A DNA stretch of 64,000 nt from Ramlibacter tataouinensis (GTDB lineage: Bacteria > Pseudomonadota > Gammaproteobacteria > Burkholderiales > Burkholderiaceae_C): the NCBI RefSeq assembly GCF_027941915.1, contig NZ_CP116009.1, positions 372,001-436,000 on the forward strand, given 5' to 3'. The stretch's first letter is position 1. Every line of letters starts with the position of its first letter. The notes beneath the pieces are model-generated. The model worked only from the letters and a program-made list of their open reading frames with translations, was not told where the DNA came from and made no database searches. Below are positions 52,098 through 61,841 of this stretch, in pieces. The translations under genes were made by a program, and so were the position numbers.

Positions 52098-53573
52098 CTA
52101 TTGCGCCGCCAAGCCACCCCAGCCGCCGCCCAGCGACTGCACCAGTGCCACGGCCGCCGACTGCCGGTCGGCCTGCAGTTGCACCAGCGCACTGCGCGCG
52201 TTCTGCGCCGTGACCTGGGCGGTCACCACGTCGGTGAAGCCGACCTGGCCGGCCTGGTAACGGTTGAGCACCTGCTGTTCGGCCAGGTCGGCCGCCCGCG
52301 CCGCCTCTTCCCGCAAGGCGACCTGCTGCGCCAGGATGCGCACGCCGGCCAGCTGGTCCTCCACGTCCTGGAAGGCGGCCAGCACGGCCTGGCGATAGCG
52401 CGCCGCGGCGGCATCCAGGCCCGCGCGCGCGCCCTCCACCTGGGCGGCGGTGGCGCCGGCATCGAAGATCGTCTGGGCCAGCGAAGCGCCCAGCGCCCAC
52501 ACCAGCGACGACGCGCTGAACAGGTCGCCGATGCTGGCCGCCCCGGCCCCCGCCGAGCCGGTCAGCCGCAGGCTCGGGTAGTACGCCGACTGCGCGATGC
52601 CGATCTGCTCGTTGGCCTGGGCGACGCGGCGCTCGGCCGCGGCAATGTCGGGGCGGCGTTGCAGCAGCGTCGAGGGCAGCGCGAGCGGGACGTCGGGCAC
52701 GGCGACCGGCAAGTCGGGCGCAGGCTCGAGCGAGAAGTTCGACGGCGCCCGCCCCACCAGCACCGCGATCGCGTGTTCCAGCTGGGCACGCTGGCGCTCC
52801 AGCCCGAGCAGCTGGGCACGGGCGTTGGCCAGTTGCGTCTGCGCCTGCAGCACGTCGGTGCGCGCCGCGATCCCGGCCTCGTAGCGGTTGCGCGTGATCT
52901 GCAGCACCCGCTCGTAGCCGGCCAGGGTGCGAGCCAGCAGCGCGCGCTGGGCGTCCTGCTGGCGCAGGTTGAAGTAGTTGGTGGCCAGCTCGCCCTGGGC
53001 GGCCAGCCGGGCCGAGGCCAGGTCGGCCAGGCTGGCCTGGGCGCCGGCCTGGGCGCTGTCGACGCTGCGGCCCAGGCGGCCCCAGACGTCCGGCTCCCAG
53101 CTGGCGCCGATGCTGAACTGGTAGCTGTTGCGCGCGCCGCCGCCGCGGATGGAGCCACTGCCGCTGCCGCCGACGCCGGCACCGATGGCGGAGCCGGTGC
53201 CGCCGCCCTCGCGGCTGCCGCTGCGGCTGCCGCTCGCATCCAGGCTGACGGCCGGGAACAGCGAGGCGCGCTGCTGCGCCACCAGCGCGCGCGCCTGCCG
53301 GTACGCCGCGACCGCGGCGGCGACGTTCTGGTTCGACACCTCCACCCGCGCCGCCAGGTCGTTGAGCACGGGATCCTGGAACGCCTCCCACCAGGGCCCG
53401 CGCTCCACGCCGTCGGCCGGCGCGGCCCGCACCCACTCGCCGGACCCTTCCTTGAACGCCACCGGCGTCTCCACGGCGGGCGGCGCCTCGTAGCGCGGGC
53501 CGACGGCGCAGGCGCCGAGCGCCAGCGACAGGGCCAGGACGAGCGGGGTCTTCGAACGAAGCGAGGGGGTCAT
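52098..53573 (-). CDS. RND efflux outer-membrane lipoprotein (NodT/OprM family)
   Basis: 491-residue TolC-like channel. The signal ends in the lipobox LGAC (ALSLALGACAVGPRYEAP), so Cys ~22 should be lipidated. It has two OEP repeats, with RNRYEAGIAARTDVLQAQTQLANARAQLL and RYQAGQVGFTDVVTAQVTAQNARSAL, and the RRPDIAAAERRVAQANEQIG signature. A Gly/Ser-rich insert (GGTGSAIGAGVGGSGSGS, around residues 112-130) is unusual. Its start overlaps the mdtC stop by 4 bp. Confidence 0.92.
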   Translation of the reverse strand: MTPSLRSKTPLVLALSLALGACAVGPRYEAPPAVETPVAFKEGSGEWVRAAPADGVERGPWWEAFQDPVLNDLAARVEVSNQNVAAAVAAYRQARALVAQQRASLFPAVSLDASGSRSGSREGGGTGSAIGAGVGGSGSGSIRGGGARNSYQFSIGASWEPDVWGRLGRSVDSAQAGAQASLADLASARLAAQGELATNYFNLRQQDAQRALLARTLAGYERVLQITRNRYEAGIAARTDVLQAQTQLANARAQLLGLERQRAQLEHAIAVLVGRAPSNFSLEPAPDLPVAVPDVPLALPSTLLQRRPDIAAAERRVAQANEQIGIAQSAYYPSLRLTGSAGAGAASIGDLFSASSLVWALGASLAQTIFDAGATAAQVEGARAGLDAAAARYRQAVLAAFQDVEDQLAGVRILAQQVALREEAARAADLAEQQVLNRYQAGQVGFTDVVTAQVTAQNARSALVQLQADRQSAAVALVQSLGGGWGGLAAQ

Positions 53574-56500
53574 GCAGGTTCCGGTTCGTGGCTGCGCGCC
53601 AGCGCGCGCTCGTGGGGGCTGCGCCGGCGCAGCTTGTCCAGCAGCAGGTAGACCACCGGCGTGGTCAGCAGCGTGAGCACCTGGCTGGCGACCAGCCCGC
53701 CGACGATGGCGATGCCCAGCGGCCGGCGCAGCTCGGCGCCCTCGCCGAAGCCGATGGCCAGTGGCAGCGCGCCCAGCGCCGCCGCCAGCGTGGTCATCAG
53801 AATCGGGCGGAAGCGCAGCAGGCTGGCCTCGCGCACCGCCTGCAGCGGCGTCAGCCCGCGCGAGCGCTCCGCGTCCAGCGCGAAGTCGATGATCAGGATG
53901 GCGTTCTTCTTGACGATGCCGATCAGCAGGAACAGCCCGATCAGCGCCATCACCGACAGCTCCAGCTTGAACAGCATCAGCGCCAGCACCGCGCCGACGC
54001 CGGCCGAGGGCAGCGTCGACAGCACCGTGACCGGGTGCACCAGGCTCTCGTACAGGATGCCCAGCACGATGTAGATCACCACGATCGCCGCCAGGATCAG
54101 CAGCGGCTGCTGCGCCTGCGACTGCTGCGCCGCCTGGGCGGTGCCCTGGAAGCTGCCGCGCACGTTCACCGGCATCGCGATGTCGGCCTCGGCCTGCTTC
54201 ACCGCCGCCTGCGAGTCGGCCAGCGTGTAGCCGTCGGCGATGTTGTAGGAGATGGTGGTGGCCAGCTCGGCGTCCTGGTGCTGCACCGAGGCGGCCGTCG
54301 GGCGCTCGCTGAGGGTGGCGATGGCCGCCAGCGGCACCATCGGCACCGAGGCGCCGCTCAGCGCCTGGCCGGTGGCCGGGTCGCGCAGGGCCGGGTTGAC
54401 CGGCGACGCGGTGGCGGCGGCCGCCGCGGCGCTGGCCGCCGTCGCGGAGGTCGCACCGGCTGCCGCCGTGGCCGCGGCGCCGTTGGCCGCCGGCGCATTG
54501 CGCGCCGGCACGTGGATGTCCTTCAGGGCCTGCGGGTTCAGCGTGTAGCGCTGCGCCACGCCCAGGATCACCTTGTACTGGTTCAGCTCGCCGTAGATGG
54601 TGGCGACCTGGCGCTGGCCGAACGCGTTGTACAGGGCGTTGTCGACGTCGCGCGAACTGATCCCCAGCCGCGCCGCCGCGTCCTTGTCCACCTGCACGAA
54701 CAGCTCGACGCCGTTCTCCTCCTGGTCGGTGTCCACGTCCACCAGCGCCGGCTGCTGCTTCATGGCCTCGGCCAGCCGCGTCGCCCACTGCCGCAGGTCC
54801 TGCCGGTTGTCGCTCTTGAGGGTGTACTGGTAGGTCGAGTTGCTCTGGCGGCCGCCCATGCGCAGGTCCTGCACCGGGTTGAGGAACAGGCCCACGCCAG
54901 AGACCTGCTGCAGCTGCGGGCGCAGCCGCGCGATCACGGCCTGCGCGCGTTCGCCCGGCGCGCGCTCGGCCGCCGGCTTGAGGCTGACCTGCAGGAAGCC
55001 GCCGCCGGCCCGGCTGCCGCCGGTGAAGCCGACCACCGTGTCCACCGCCGGATCGGCGCGGATGATGTCCACCAGCTGGCGCAGCTTGTCCTGCATGGCC
55101 TGGAACGAGATGCTCTGGTCGGCACGCAGGCCGCCGCTGATCTGCCCGGTGTCCTGCTGCGGGAAGAAGCCCTTGGGGATCTTCACGAACAGGAAGGCGT
55201 TGAGCGCGATCACGGCCACCAGGATCAGCAGCACCAGCTTCTGCGCCTGCAGCGCCCAGTCCAGCGTCACCGCATAGGCGTGGTGCATGGCGTCGAAGCC
55301 GCGCTGGGCCAGGCGCGACAGCCGCCCGGGCGGGCGCTGCGGCTGGCCGGGGCGCAGCAGCCAGGCGCACATCATGGGCGTGGTGGTCAGCGAGATCAGC
55401 AGCGAAATCAGCACCGCGGCCGACAGCGTGACGGCGAACTCGCGAAACAGCCGCCCGAGCTGCCCGCCCATGAACAGCAGCGGGATGAACACCGCCACCA
55501 GCGACAGGCTGATCGACAGCACGGTGAAGCCGACCTCGCGCGCACCCAGCAGCGCGGCCTGGAAGCGGTTCATGCCCTGCTCCAGGTGGCGCGAGATGTT
55601 CTCCAGCACCACGATGGCATCGTCCACCACGAAGCCGGTGGCCACCGTCAGCGCCATCAGGCTCAGGTTGTTGAGCGAAAAGCCCAGCGCCAGCATCACG
55701 CCGAAGGTGCCCAGCAGCGAGACGATGGTGGCCACCGCCGGGATGAAGGTGGCGCGCGCGCTGCGCAGGAAGGCGCCGACCACCACCACCACCAGCACGA
55801 TGGCGATCGCCAGGGTCAGCTCCACCTCGTGCAGCGAGGCGCGGATCGAGTGCGTGCGGTCGGACGCCACCGCCAGCCGGATGTCGGGCGGCAGCTCGGC
55901 CTGCAGCTCGGGCAGCAGCGCGCGCACGTTGTCCACGGTCTCGATCACGTTGGCGCCGGCCTGCAGCGTGACCAGCACGATCACCGCCGGCTCGCCGTTG
56001 AACAGGCCCAGCGTGTTGACGTTCTCCACGCTGTCGGTGACTTCGGCCACGTCGCCCAGCCGCACCGCCGCGCCGTCGCGCCAGGCGATCACCAGGCCGC
56101 GGTAGTCGGCCGCCGACAGCTTGTTGGCGCCCATGGCGATCAGCCCGCCGGGGCCCTGCAGGTTGCTGCTGGTGCTGGTGTAGATCGGCAGCCGCCGGCC
56201 GCCGGCGTCCTGCACGTCGCCCTTGGGGCGGTTGGCGCTGCCGGCCTGCAGCGCGGCGCGGATGTCCTCGGTGGCGATGCCGTACTTGTTCAGCGCGAAC
56301 GGCAGCAGCTCCACCCGCACCGCCGGCTGCGAGCCACCGCCCAGCTCGACGTCGCCGACGCCCGGCACCTGGGCGATCTTCTGCTGCACCACGTTGGAGA
56401 CCGCGTCGTAGACCTGCCCCGGCGAGCGGCGCGGCGAGGTCAGCGCCAGGATCAGCACCGGCGCGGCCGCCGGGTTGGCCTTGCGGTAGGTCGGGTTGCT

Positions 56501-56872
56501 GCGCAGGTTGGCCGGCAGGTCGGCGCGCGACGCGTTGATGGCGGCCTGCACCTCGCGCGCGGCGGCGTCGATGTTGCGGCTCAGGTCGAACTGCAGCGTC
56601 ACACGCGCCGAGCCGGTGCCGCTGCGCGAAGTCATCTCGTTGACCCCGGCGATCACCCCCAGCCTGCGCTCCAGCGGCTGCGCCACGCTGGTGGCCATGG
56701 TCTCGGGGCTGGCGCCCGGCAGGCTGGCGCTGACCGAGATCACCGGCAGGTCCACCTGCGGCAGCGAGGCCACCGGCAGGTTGAAGAAGGCCGCGATGCC
56801 CGCCAGCGCGATCCACACCGTCAGCAGCACCGTGCCGACCGGGCGGCGGATGAAGGGCGCCGAGAGGTTCAC
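53570..56872 (-). CDS. mdtC: RND efflux permease, MdtC/MuxC-like
   Basis: 1,100-residue inner-membrane proton-driven transporter with 12 helices and two large periplasmic loops. N-terminus MNLSAPFIRRPVGTVLLTVW; helix-2 region VATGFVVDDAIVVLENISRH carries the proton-relay acidic pair DD; LLFMGGQLGRLFREFAVTLS; C-terminal LIGIVKKNAILIIDFALDAE. It works with MdtB as a heteromultimer in the E. coli model. An Ala/Thr-rich insertion of about 40 residues interrupts the second periplasmic loop at about residues 787-826. Overlaps its neighbours by 4 bp on both sides. Confidence 0.93.
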   Translation of the reverse strand: MNLSAPFIRRPVGTVLLTVWIALAGIAAFFNLPVASLPQVDLPVISVSASLPGASPETMATSVAQPLERRLGVIAGVNEMTSRSGTGSARVTLQFDLSRNIDAAAREVQAAINASRADLPANLRSNPTYRKANPAAAPVLILALTSPRRSPGQVYDAVSNVVQQKIAQVPGVGDVELGGGSQPAVRVELLPFALNKYGIATEDIRAALQAGSANRPKGDVQDAGGRRLPIYTSTSSNLQGPGGLIAMGANKLSAADYRGLVIAWRDGAAVRLGDVAEVTDSVENVNTLGLFNGEPAVIVLVTLQAGANVIETVDNVRALLPELQAELPPDIRLAVASDRTHSIRASLHEVELTLAIAIVLVVVVVGAFLRSARATFIPAVATIVSLLGTFGVMLALGFSLNNLSLMALTVATGFVVDDAIVVLENISRHLEQGMNRFQAALLGAREVGFTVLSISLSLVAVFIPLLFMGGQLGRLFREFAVTLSAAVLISLLISLTTTPMMCAWLLRPGQPQRPPGRLSRLAQRGFDAMHHAYAVTLDWALQAQKLVLLILVAVIALNAFLFVKIPKGFFPQQDTGQISGGLRADQSISFQAMQDKLRQLVDIIRADPAVDTVVGFTGGSRAGGGFLQVSLKPAAERAPGERAQAVIARLRPQLQQVSGVGLFLNPVQDLRMGGRQSNSTYQYTLKSDNRQDLRQWATRLAEAMKQQPALVDVDTDQEENGVELFVQVDKDAAARLGISSRDVDNALYNAFGQRQVATIYGELNQYKVILGVAQRYTLNPQALKDIHVPARNAPAANGAAATAAAGATSATAASAAAAAATASPVNPALRDPATGQALSGASVPMVPLAAIATLSERPTAASVQHQDAELATTISYNIADGYTLADSQAAVKQAEADIAMPVNVRGSFQGTAQAAQQSQAQQPLLILAAIVVIYIVLGILYESLVHPVTVLSTLPSAGVGAVLALMLFKLELSVMALIGLFLLIGIVKKNAILIIDFALDAERSRGLTPLQAVREASLLRFRPILMTTLAAALGALPLAIGFGEGAELRRPLGIAIVGGLVASQVLTLLTTPVVYLLLDKLRRRSPHERALARSHEPEPA

Positions 56873-59800
56873 CGCAGCACCCGGGCTCCGTCGGCGTCAT
56901 CCCCGGGCAGGCGGGAATGGGCCGGTTGCGGACGGCGCCAGCGCTGCCCCAGCCGCTCGAACCACAGGTAGATCACCGGCGTGGTGAACAGCGTCAGCAG
57001 CTGGCTGAGCACCAGCCCGCCGAAGATCGCCAGGCCAAGCGGGCGGCGCAACTCGGCGCCCTCGCCCCAGCCCAGCATCAGCGGGATCGCCGCGCCGAGC
57101 GCCGCCAGCGTGGTCATCAGGATCGGCCGGAAGCGCAGCAGCGCCGCCTGGTGGATCGCCTCCTGCGCCGGCTTGCCCTGCTCGCGCTGCGCATCGAGCG
57201 CGAAGTCGATCATCATGATCGCGTTCTTCTTGACGATGCCGATCAGCAGGATGATGCCGATGATGCCCACCACGCCCAGGGCGCTGCCGGTCAGCATCAG
57301 CGCCAGCAGCGCACCGACTCCCGCCGAGGGCAGCGTGGACAGGATGGTCAGCGGGTGCACGTAGCTCTCGTACAGCACGCCCAGCACGATGTACACGCAC
57401 ACCACCGCCGCCAGGATCAACCACAGCTGGTTTGCCAGCGACGACTGGTAGGCCGCCGCCGAGCCCAGGAAGTTCAGGCTCACCGAGGTGGGCAGCGCGG
57501 CTTCCTTCGCCGCCTGCCGCACCGCCGCCACCGCCTGCCCCAGCGACACGCCCGGCGCGGTGTCGAAGCCCACCGTCGCCGACGGGTACTGGGCCACGTG
57601 CGTGATCTGCAGCGGCGCGCGCTTCTCGCTGATGCGGGCGATGGCCGACAGCGGCGTCGAGCCGCCCGAGCCGGTGCGCAGCTGGATGCCGGCCAGCACC
57701 TGGGGCGTGGCGCTGGCCTCCGGCCGCGCCTCCAGGATCACCCGGTACTGGTTGGTCTGGGTGAAGATGGTCGAGACGATGCGCTGGCCGAAGGCGCTGT
57801 ACAAGGCCTCGTCGATGGCCGCCGCCGTGATGTTCAGGCGTGCAGCCGTGTCGCGGTCGACGTCGACGTAGATGGCCGCCCCGCTGGCGCCGGCATCGGT
57901 CACCGGGTTGCGCACCTGCGGCACCGCCTGCAGGCGCTGCACCAGCCGCTCGGCCCACTGGTGGACGCTGGCGCTGTCGGCGCCCTCCAGCGCGAAGCGG
58001 TACTGGGTCGGGCCGGACTCGGCATCGATGGTCAGGTCCTGCACCGGCTGCAGGTACAGCGTGGCGCCCGGCACCTGGTGGGCCCGCTGGCGCAGCCGCT
58101 CCAGCAGCGCCGGCTGGTCGCCGCGGCTGCTGGTCAAATTGATCAGCAGCCGGCCGGTGTGCAGCATGGTGTTGTTGGCCGCGTCGACGCCGACGAAGCT
58201 GGCGATGCTGGCCACTTCCGGCTCTTCCAGCAGGGCCTGCACCACCTCCTGCTGCAGCTGCGCCATCCGCGGATAAGCGATCGATTCCTGCGCCTCCACC
58301 CGAGCCTGCAGCTGGCCGCTGTTCTGGGTCGGGAACAGCTCCTTGGGGATGACGACGTACAGCAGCACGGTCAGCACCAGCGTGCCCAGCGCCACCAGCA
58401 GGGTCAGGGTCTGGCGCTGCAGCACCCAGACCAGCGCCCGGTCGTAGTGGTGGATCAGGCGGTCGAAGCGGCGCTGCAGCCGCGCGCCCAGCCCGGTGCC
58501 GGCCGCCTCGCCGCCGGGGTGCGCCTTCAGCCAGCGCGCCGACATCATCGGCACCAGGGTCAGCGACACCACCGCGGAGATCAGGATGGTGATGGCCAGC
58601 GTGACGGCGAATTCGCGGAACAGCCGCCCGACCACGTCGCCCATGAACAGCAGCGGGATCAGCACCGCGATCAGCGACACCGTCAGCGAGATGATGGTGA
58701 AGCCGATCTCGCTGGCGCCCTCGATCGCCGCGTCCAGCGGGCGCTTGCCCATTTCCAGGTGCCGCTGCACGTTCTCGATCATCACGATCGCGTCGTCGAC
58801 CACGAAGCCGCTGGCGATGGTCAGCGCCATCAGCGACAGGTTGTTCAGGCTGTACCCCATCAGGTACATCACGCCGCAGGCGCCCACCAGCGAGATCGGC
58901 ACCGCCAGGCTGGCGATGACGGTGGCGCGCGGGCTGTGCAGGAAGGCGAAGATCACCAGCACCACCAGCAGCACCGCCAGCACCAGCTCGATCTGCACGT
59001 GCTGCACCGAGGCGCGGATGCCGGTGGTACGGTCGGACAGCACGTCCACGTGCAGCGCCGCCGGCAGCCCGGCCATCAGCTCGGGCAGGCGCTGCTGGAT
59101 GGCGTCGACGGTGGCGATCACGTTGGCGCCCGGCTGGCGCTGCACGTTCAGGATGATGGCCGGCTCGACCCGCCCATCCCGGGCCGACCAGGCGCCCAGC
59201 TTGACGTTCTCGGCGCTCTCCACCACCTGCGCCACCTGGCGCAGGCGGATCGGCGCGCCGTTGCGGTAGCTGACGACCAGGTTGGCGTAGTCCTCGGCGG
59301 CGAGCAGCTGGTCGTTGGAGTTGATGGTCCAGGACCGGGCGGTGCCGTCGATGCTGCCCTTGGCGCCATTGGCGTTGGCGGCGTTGATCGCGCTGCGGAC
59401 GTTGTCCAGCGTCAGCCCGTAGGACGCCAGCTCGCGGGTGTTGACCTGCACGCGCACGGCGGGCCGCTGTCCGCCCGCCAGCGTGACCAGGCCGACCCCC
59501 GGCACCTGGCTGATCTTCAGCGCCAGCCGGGTGTTGACCAGGTTCTGCACGTCCGGCAGCGGCATCTGGTCGGAGGTGATGGCCAGGGTCAGCACCGGCG
59601 CGTCGGCCGGGTTGACCTTGGCGTAGATCGGCGGTGCCGGCAGGTCGGCCGGCAGCAGCGTGGCGCCGGCGTTGATCGCGGCCTGCACCTGCTGCTCGGC
59701 GACGTCGAGCGCCAGGCCCAGGCTGAACTGCAGCGTGACGATGGACACGCCCGCCGCGCTGGTCGAACTCATGCGCGCCAGGCCGGCCATCTGGCCGAAC

Positions 59801-60009
59801 TGCCGCTCCAGCGGCGCGGTGACGGTCTGGGCCATCACCTCCGGGCTGGCGCCGGGGTACAGCGTCTGCACCTGGATGGTCGGGTAGTCGACCTGCGGCA
59901 GCGCCGACAGCGGCATCAGCCGCAGCCCGACCAGGCCGGCCAGCACGATCGCCAGCATCAGCAGCGAGGTCGCCACCGGGCGCAGGATGAAGGGACGGGA
60001 GGGACTCAT
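56869..60009 (-). CDS. mdtB: RND efflux permease, MdtB/MuxB-like
   Basis: 1,046 residues, second permease of the pair. MSPSRPFILRPVATSLLMLA at the start; IASGFVVDDAIVMIENVQRH with proton-relay DD; LLFMGDVVGRLFREFAVTL; LIGIVKKNAIMMIDFALDA. Two different, adjacent permeases of this kind are the mark of MdtABC/MuxABC systems, which export bile salts, novobiocin, and similar compounds in model bacteria; the substrate here is unknown. The last ~14 codons (RLPGDDADGARVLR) overlap a REP-like element. Start overlaps the mdtA stop by 4 bp. Confidence 0.93.
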   Translation of the reverse strand: MSPSRPFILRPVATSLLMLAIVLAGLVGLRLMPLSALPQVDYPTIQVQTLYPGASPEVMAQTVTAPLERQFGQMAGLARMSSTSAAGVSIVTLQFSLGLALDVAEQQVQAAINAGATLLPADLPAPPIYAKVNPADAPVLTLAITSDQMPLPDVQNLVNTRLALKISQVPGVGLVTLAGGQRPAVRVQVNTRELASYGLTLDNVRSAINAANANGAKGSIDGTARSWTINSNDQLLAAEDYANLVVSYRNGAPIRLRQVAQVVESAENVKLGAWSARDGRVEPAIILNVQRQPGANVIATVDAIQQRLPELMAGLPAALHVDVLSDRTTGIRASVQHVQIELVLAVLLVVLVIFAFLHSPRATVIASLAVPISLVGACGVMYLMGYSLNNLSLMALTIASGFVVDDAIVMIENVQRHLEMGKRPLDAAIEGASEIGFTIISLTVSLIAVLIPLLFMGDVVGRLFREFAVTLAITILISAVVSLTLVPMMSARWLKAHPGGEAAGTGLGARLQRRFDRLIHHYDRALVWVLQRQTLTLLVALGTLVLTVLLYVVIPKELFPTQNSGQLQARVEAQESIAYPRMAQLQQEVVQALLEEPEVASIASFVGVDAANNTMLHTGRLLINLTSSRGDQPALLERLRQRAHQVPGATLYLQPVQDLTIDAESGPTQYRFALEGADSASVHQWAERLVQRLQAVPQVRNPVTDAGASGAAIYVDVDRDTAARLNITAAAIDEALYSAFGQRIVSTIFTQTNQYRVILEARPEASATPQVLAGIQLRTGSGGSTPLSAIARISEKRAPLQITHVAQYPSATVGFDTAPGVSLGQAVAAVRQAAKEAALPTSVSLNFLGSAAAYQSSLANQLWLILAAVVCVYIVLGVLYESYVHPLTILSTLPSAGVGALLALMLTGSALGVVGIIGIILLIGIVKKNAIMMIDFALDAQREQGKPAQEAIHQAALLRFRPILMTTLAALGAAIPLMLGWGEGAELRRPLGLAIFGGLVLSQLLTLFTTPVIYLWFERLGQRWRRPQPAHSRLPGDDADGARVLR
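56894..56921. repeat. REP-like element inside the 3' end of mdtB
   Basis: CGTCATCCCCGGGCAGGCGG and the following AATGG match the repeat found at 36015-36040 (reverse complement) at about 21 of 26 positions. Here it is within coding sequence, giving the C-terminal residues of MdtB. Confidence 0.5.
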
Positions 60010-61577
60010 TGGCCGCCCGAGCGGCGCTGCTGCTGCAGTTGCTGCCAGCGCTCCATGGCCTGCGGCTCGCCGCGGTCGATGGCTTCCAGGAATCGCTTGC
60101 GTCGATCGAGCTGGGCGGGGTCGCCCTGGGCGGCATCGAGCAGGCGCTGGCGCTGCTCGGGGGTCGGCCCGGCGATCGCGGCGCGCGGGGTCGCGCCGGC
60201 ATCGGCCGGCGACCGGCTGGCGACCGCGGGGCCGCCATTCGCCCGCGCCGCGCCGGCGCCGTCCGGCCCCGGGGCCGGCGTGGCGCCCGGGGCACCGCCG
60301 CGCGGCGCGGAAGCCCCCGGGGCGGGTGCACCGCGCGCACCCGCGGCACCGGGACGCGGCCCCTCGCCCGGCAAGGCCACGCGCGAGCCGTCGCGCAGGC
60401 GGTCGGCGCCTTCCGTGACCACGCGCTCGCCGGCCTGCAGGCCGCTAGTGACCTGCACGCGATCGGCCGTCGCCTCGCCGCGCCGCACGTTGCGCAGCTG
60501 CACGGTGCGGTCGTCCTTGAGCACGAACACGTAGTCGCCGTTGGCGCCGGTGCGCAGCGCCGCCAGCGGGACGGTCACGGCGCCCTCGACGGTGCGCAGC
60601 CGCAGCTGCACGTTGACGAACTGGTTGGGAAAGAGCGCCTGCCCGGCGTTGTCGAAGCGGGCCTTGGCGCGCACCGTGCCGGTCTGCACGTCCACCTGGT
60701 TGTCCAGCGACTGGTAGCGGCCGGTCTCCAGCTCGCGGCTGCGCGTGCTGTCCAGCGCTCGCACCGGCAGCGCCTCGGCGCGTGCCGCCTGCACCAGCGC
60801 GCCGACCCGGTCCTGCGGGATGGCGAACTCCACGTCGATCGGCGAGAGCTGGGTGACCACCGCGATGCCGTTGGTGTCGCTGGGGCCGACCACGTTGCCC
60901 ACGTCCACCGTGCGCAGGCCGACCCGGCCGGTGATCGGCGAAACCACGCGCGTGTAGCCCAGGTTCAGCCGCGCCGTCGCCTCGTTCGCCTTGGACACCA
61001 CGACCGCCGCTTCCAGCTGCTTGACCAGCGCGGCCTGGGTGTCGACCTCCTGCCGCGCGATCGAATCCTGCTCCAGCAGGGTGCGGAAGCGCTGCAGCGT
61101 GACCCGCGCCGCATCGAGCTGGGCCTCGTCGCGCATGCGCTGGCCGGTGGCCTGCTGCAGCGCCATCTCGAACTGGCGCGGGTCGATGGTGGCCAGCAAC
61201 TCGCCCTGGCGCACCGCCTGGCCTTCCTTGTAGTGCACCTGCAGCAGCACGCCCGAGACCTGCGGGCGCACCCGCACCGTGGCGAGCGGGCTCACGGTGC
61301 CGAGCGCGTCCAGCGTGACCGGGATGTCGGAGCGTTCGGCCACGGCCACCCCGACGGTGGTGGCCGGGCCGCCGCGCCCGGCGCCGAAACCCGGCCCGCC
61401 GGCCGGCGCGGCCGGCTGCCGGGTCAGGCTCCAGGCCAGCCAGGCCAGGCCCCCCACCAGCAGCAGCGCGACCAGGCTGCCCAGCAGCTTGCCGCGCCGG
61501 CCCAGGCGGCGGGGCGGTGGATGCGCGGATTCGGCAGGAGCGGAGCGGTCGGATTCGCGGGTGGGGTCGGATTGCAT
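60006..61577 (-). CDS. mdtA: RND efflux periplasmic adaptor, MdtA/MuxA-like
   Basis: 523-residue membrane-fusion protein. N-terminal anchor helix LLGSLVALLLVGGLAWLAW (about residues 31-49), lipoyl/hairpin segments ATVRVRPQVSGVLLQVHYKEGQ and PITGRVGLRTVDVGNVV, and beta-barrel FDNAGQALFPNQFVNVQL. The MdtA core ends near residue 395. A long tail follows: an Ala/Gly/Pro-rich linker (about 395-465) and a charged helical end (PTPEQRQRLLDAAQGD and beyond) not found in E. coli MdtA. Start at 61577 has AGAAG upstream. First gene of mdtABC and the channel gene. Confidence 0.9.
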   Translation of the reverse strand: MQSDPTRESDRSAPAESAHPPPRRLGRRGKLLGSLVALLLVGGLAWLAWSLTRQPAAPAGGPGFGAGRGGPATTVGVAVAERSDIPVTLDALGTVSPLATVRVRPQVSGVLLQVHYKEGQAVRQGELLATIDPRQFEMALQQATGQRMRDEAQLDAARVTLQRFRTLLEQDSIARQEVDTQAALVKQLEAAVVVSKANEATARLNLGYTRVVSPITGRVGLRTVDVGNVVGPSDTNGIAVVTQLSPIDVEFAIPQDRVGALVQAARAEALPVRALDSTRSRELETGRYQSLDNQVDVQTGTVRAKARFDNAGQALFPNQFVNVQLRLRTVEGAVTVPLAALRTGANGDYVFVLKDDRTVQLRNVRRGEATADRVQVTSGLQAGERVVTEGADRLRDGSRVALPGEGPRPGAAGARGAPAPGASAPRGGAPGATPAPGPDGAGAARANGGPAVASRSPADAGATPRAAIAGPTPEQRQRLLDAAQGDPAQLDRRKRFLEAIDRGEPQAMERWQQLQQQRRSGGQ

Positions 61578-61841
61578 TCTTCTGGGTAAGTCCGGGGCGG
61601 GGCCGGCTCTGCCGTCGCCGCGCACCGTGCGGCGGTCGCCTGCGACTGTAGGGCCTTTGCGCAGGCCGGGCTTGCCAGGGCAGCTTGCCCCGCCCAGGTG
61701 TCGCCCGCTTGGCCCCCAGGTTTCGGAATTGCAAACGTGTGTATGCGCGGGTCCTCCGCCCCTGCCTGCACGGGGGGGCCGGATTGGCGCGGAGGATGGC
61801 TTCGAGCGGGCCGTGGCGGGCTCAGTGGCCCGAGCCGCCGA

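Noticed and set aside
53588..60534. Very long plus-strand open frames opposite the RND permease genes
   Set aside because: They are rich in His, Gln, Arg and Gly from reversed GC-biased codons, have no domain, and the minus strand has full-length, well-conserved permeases. They are antisense shadows.
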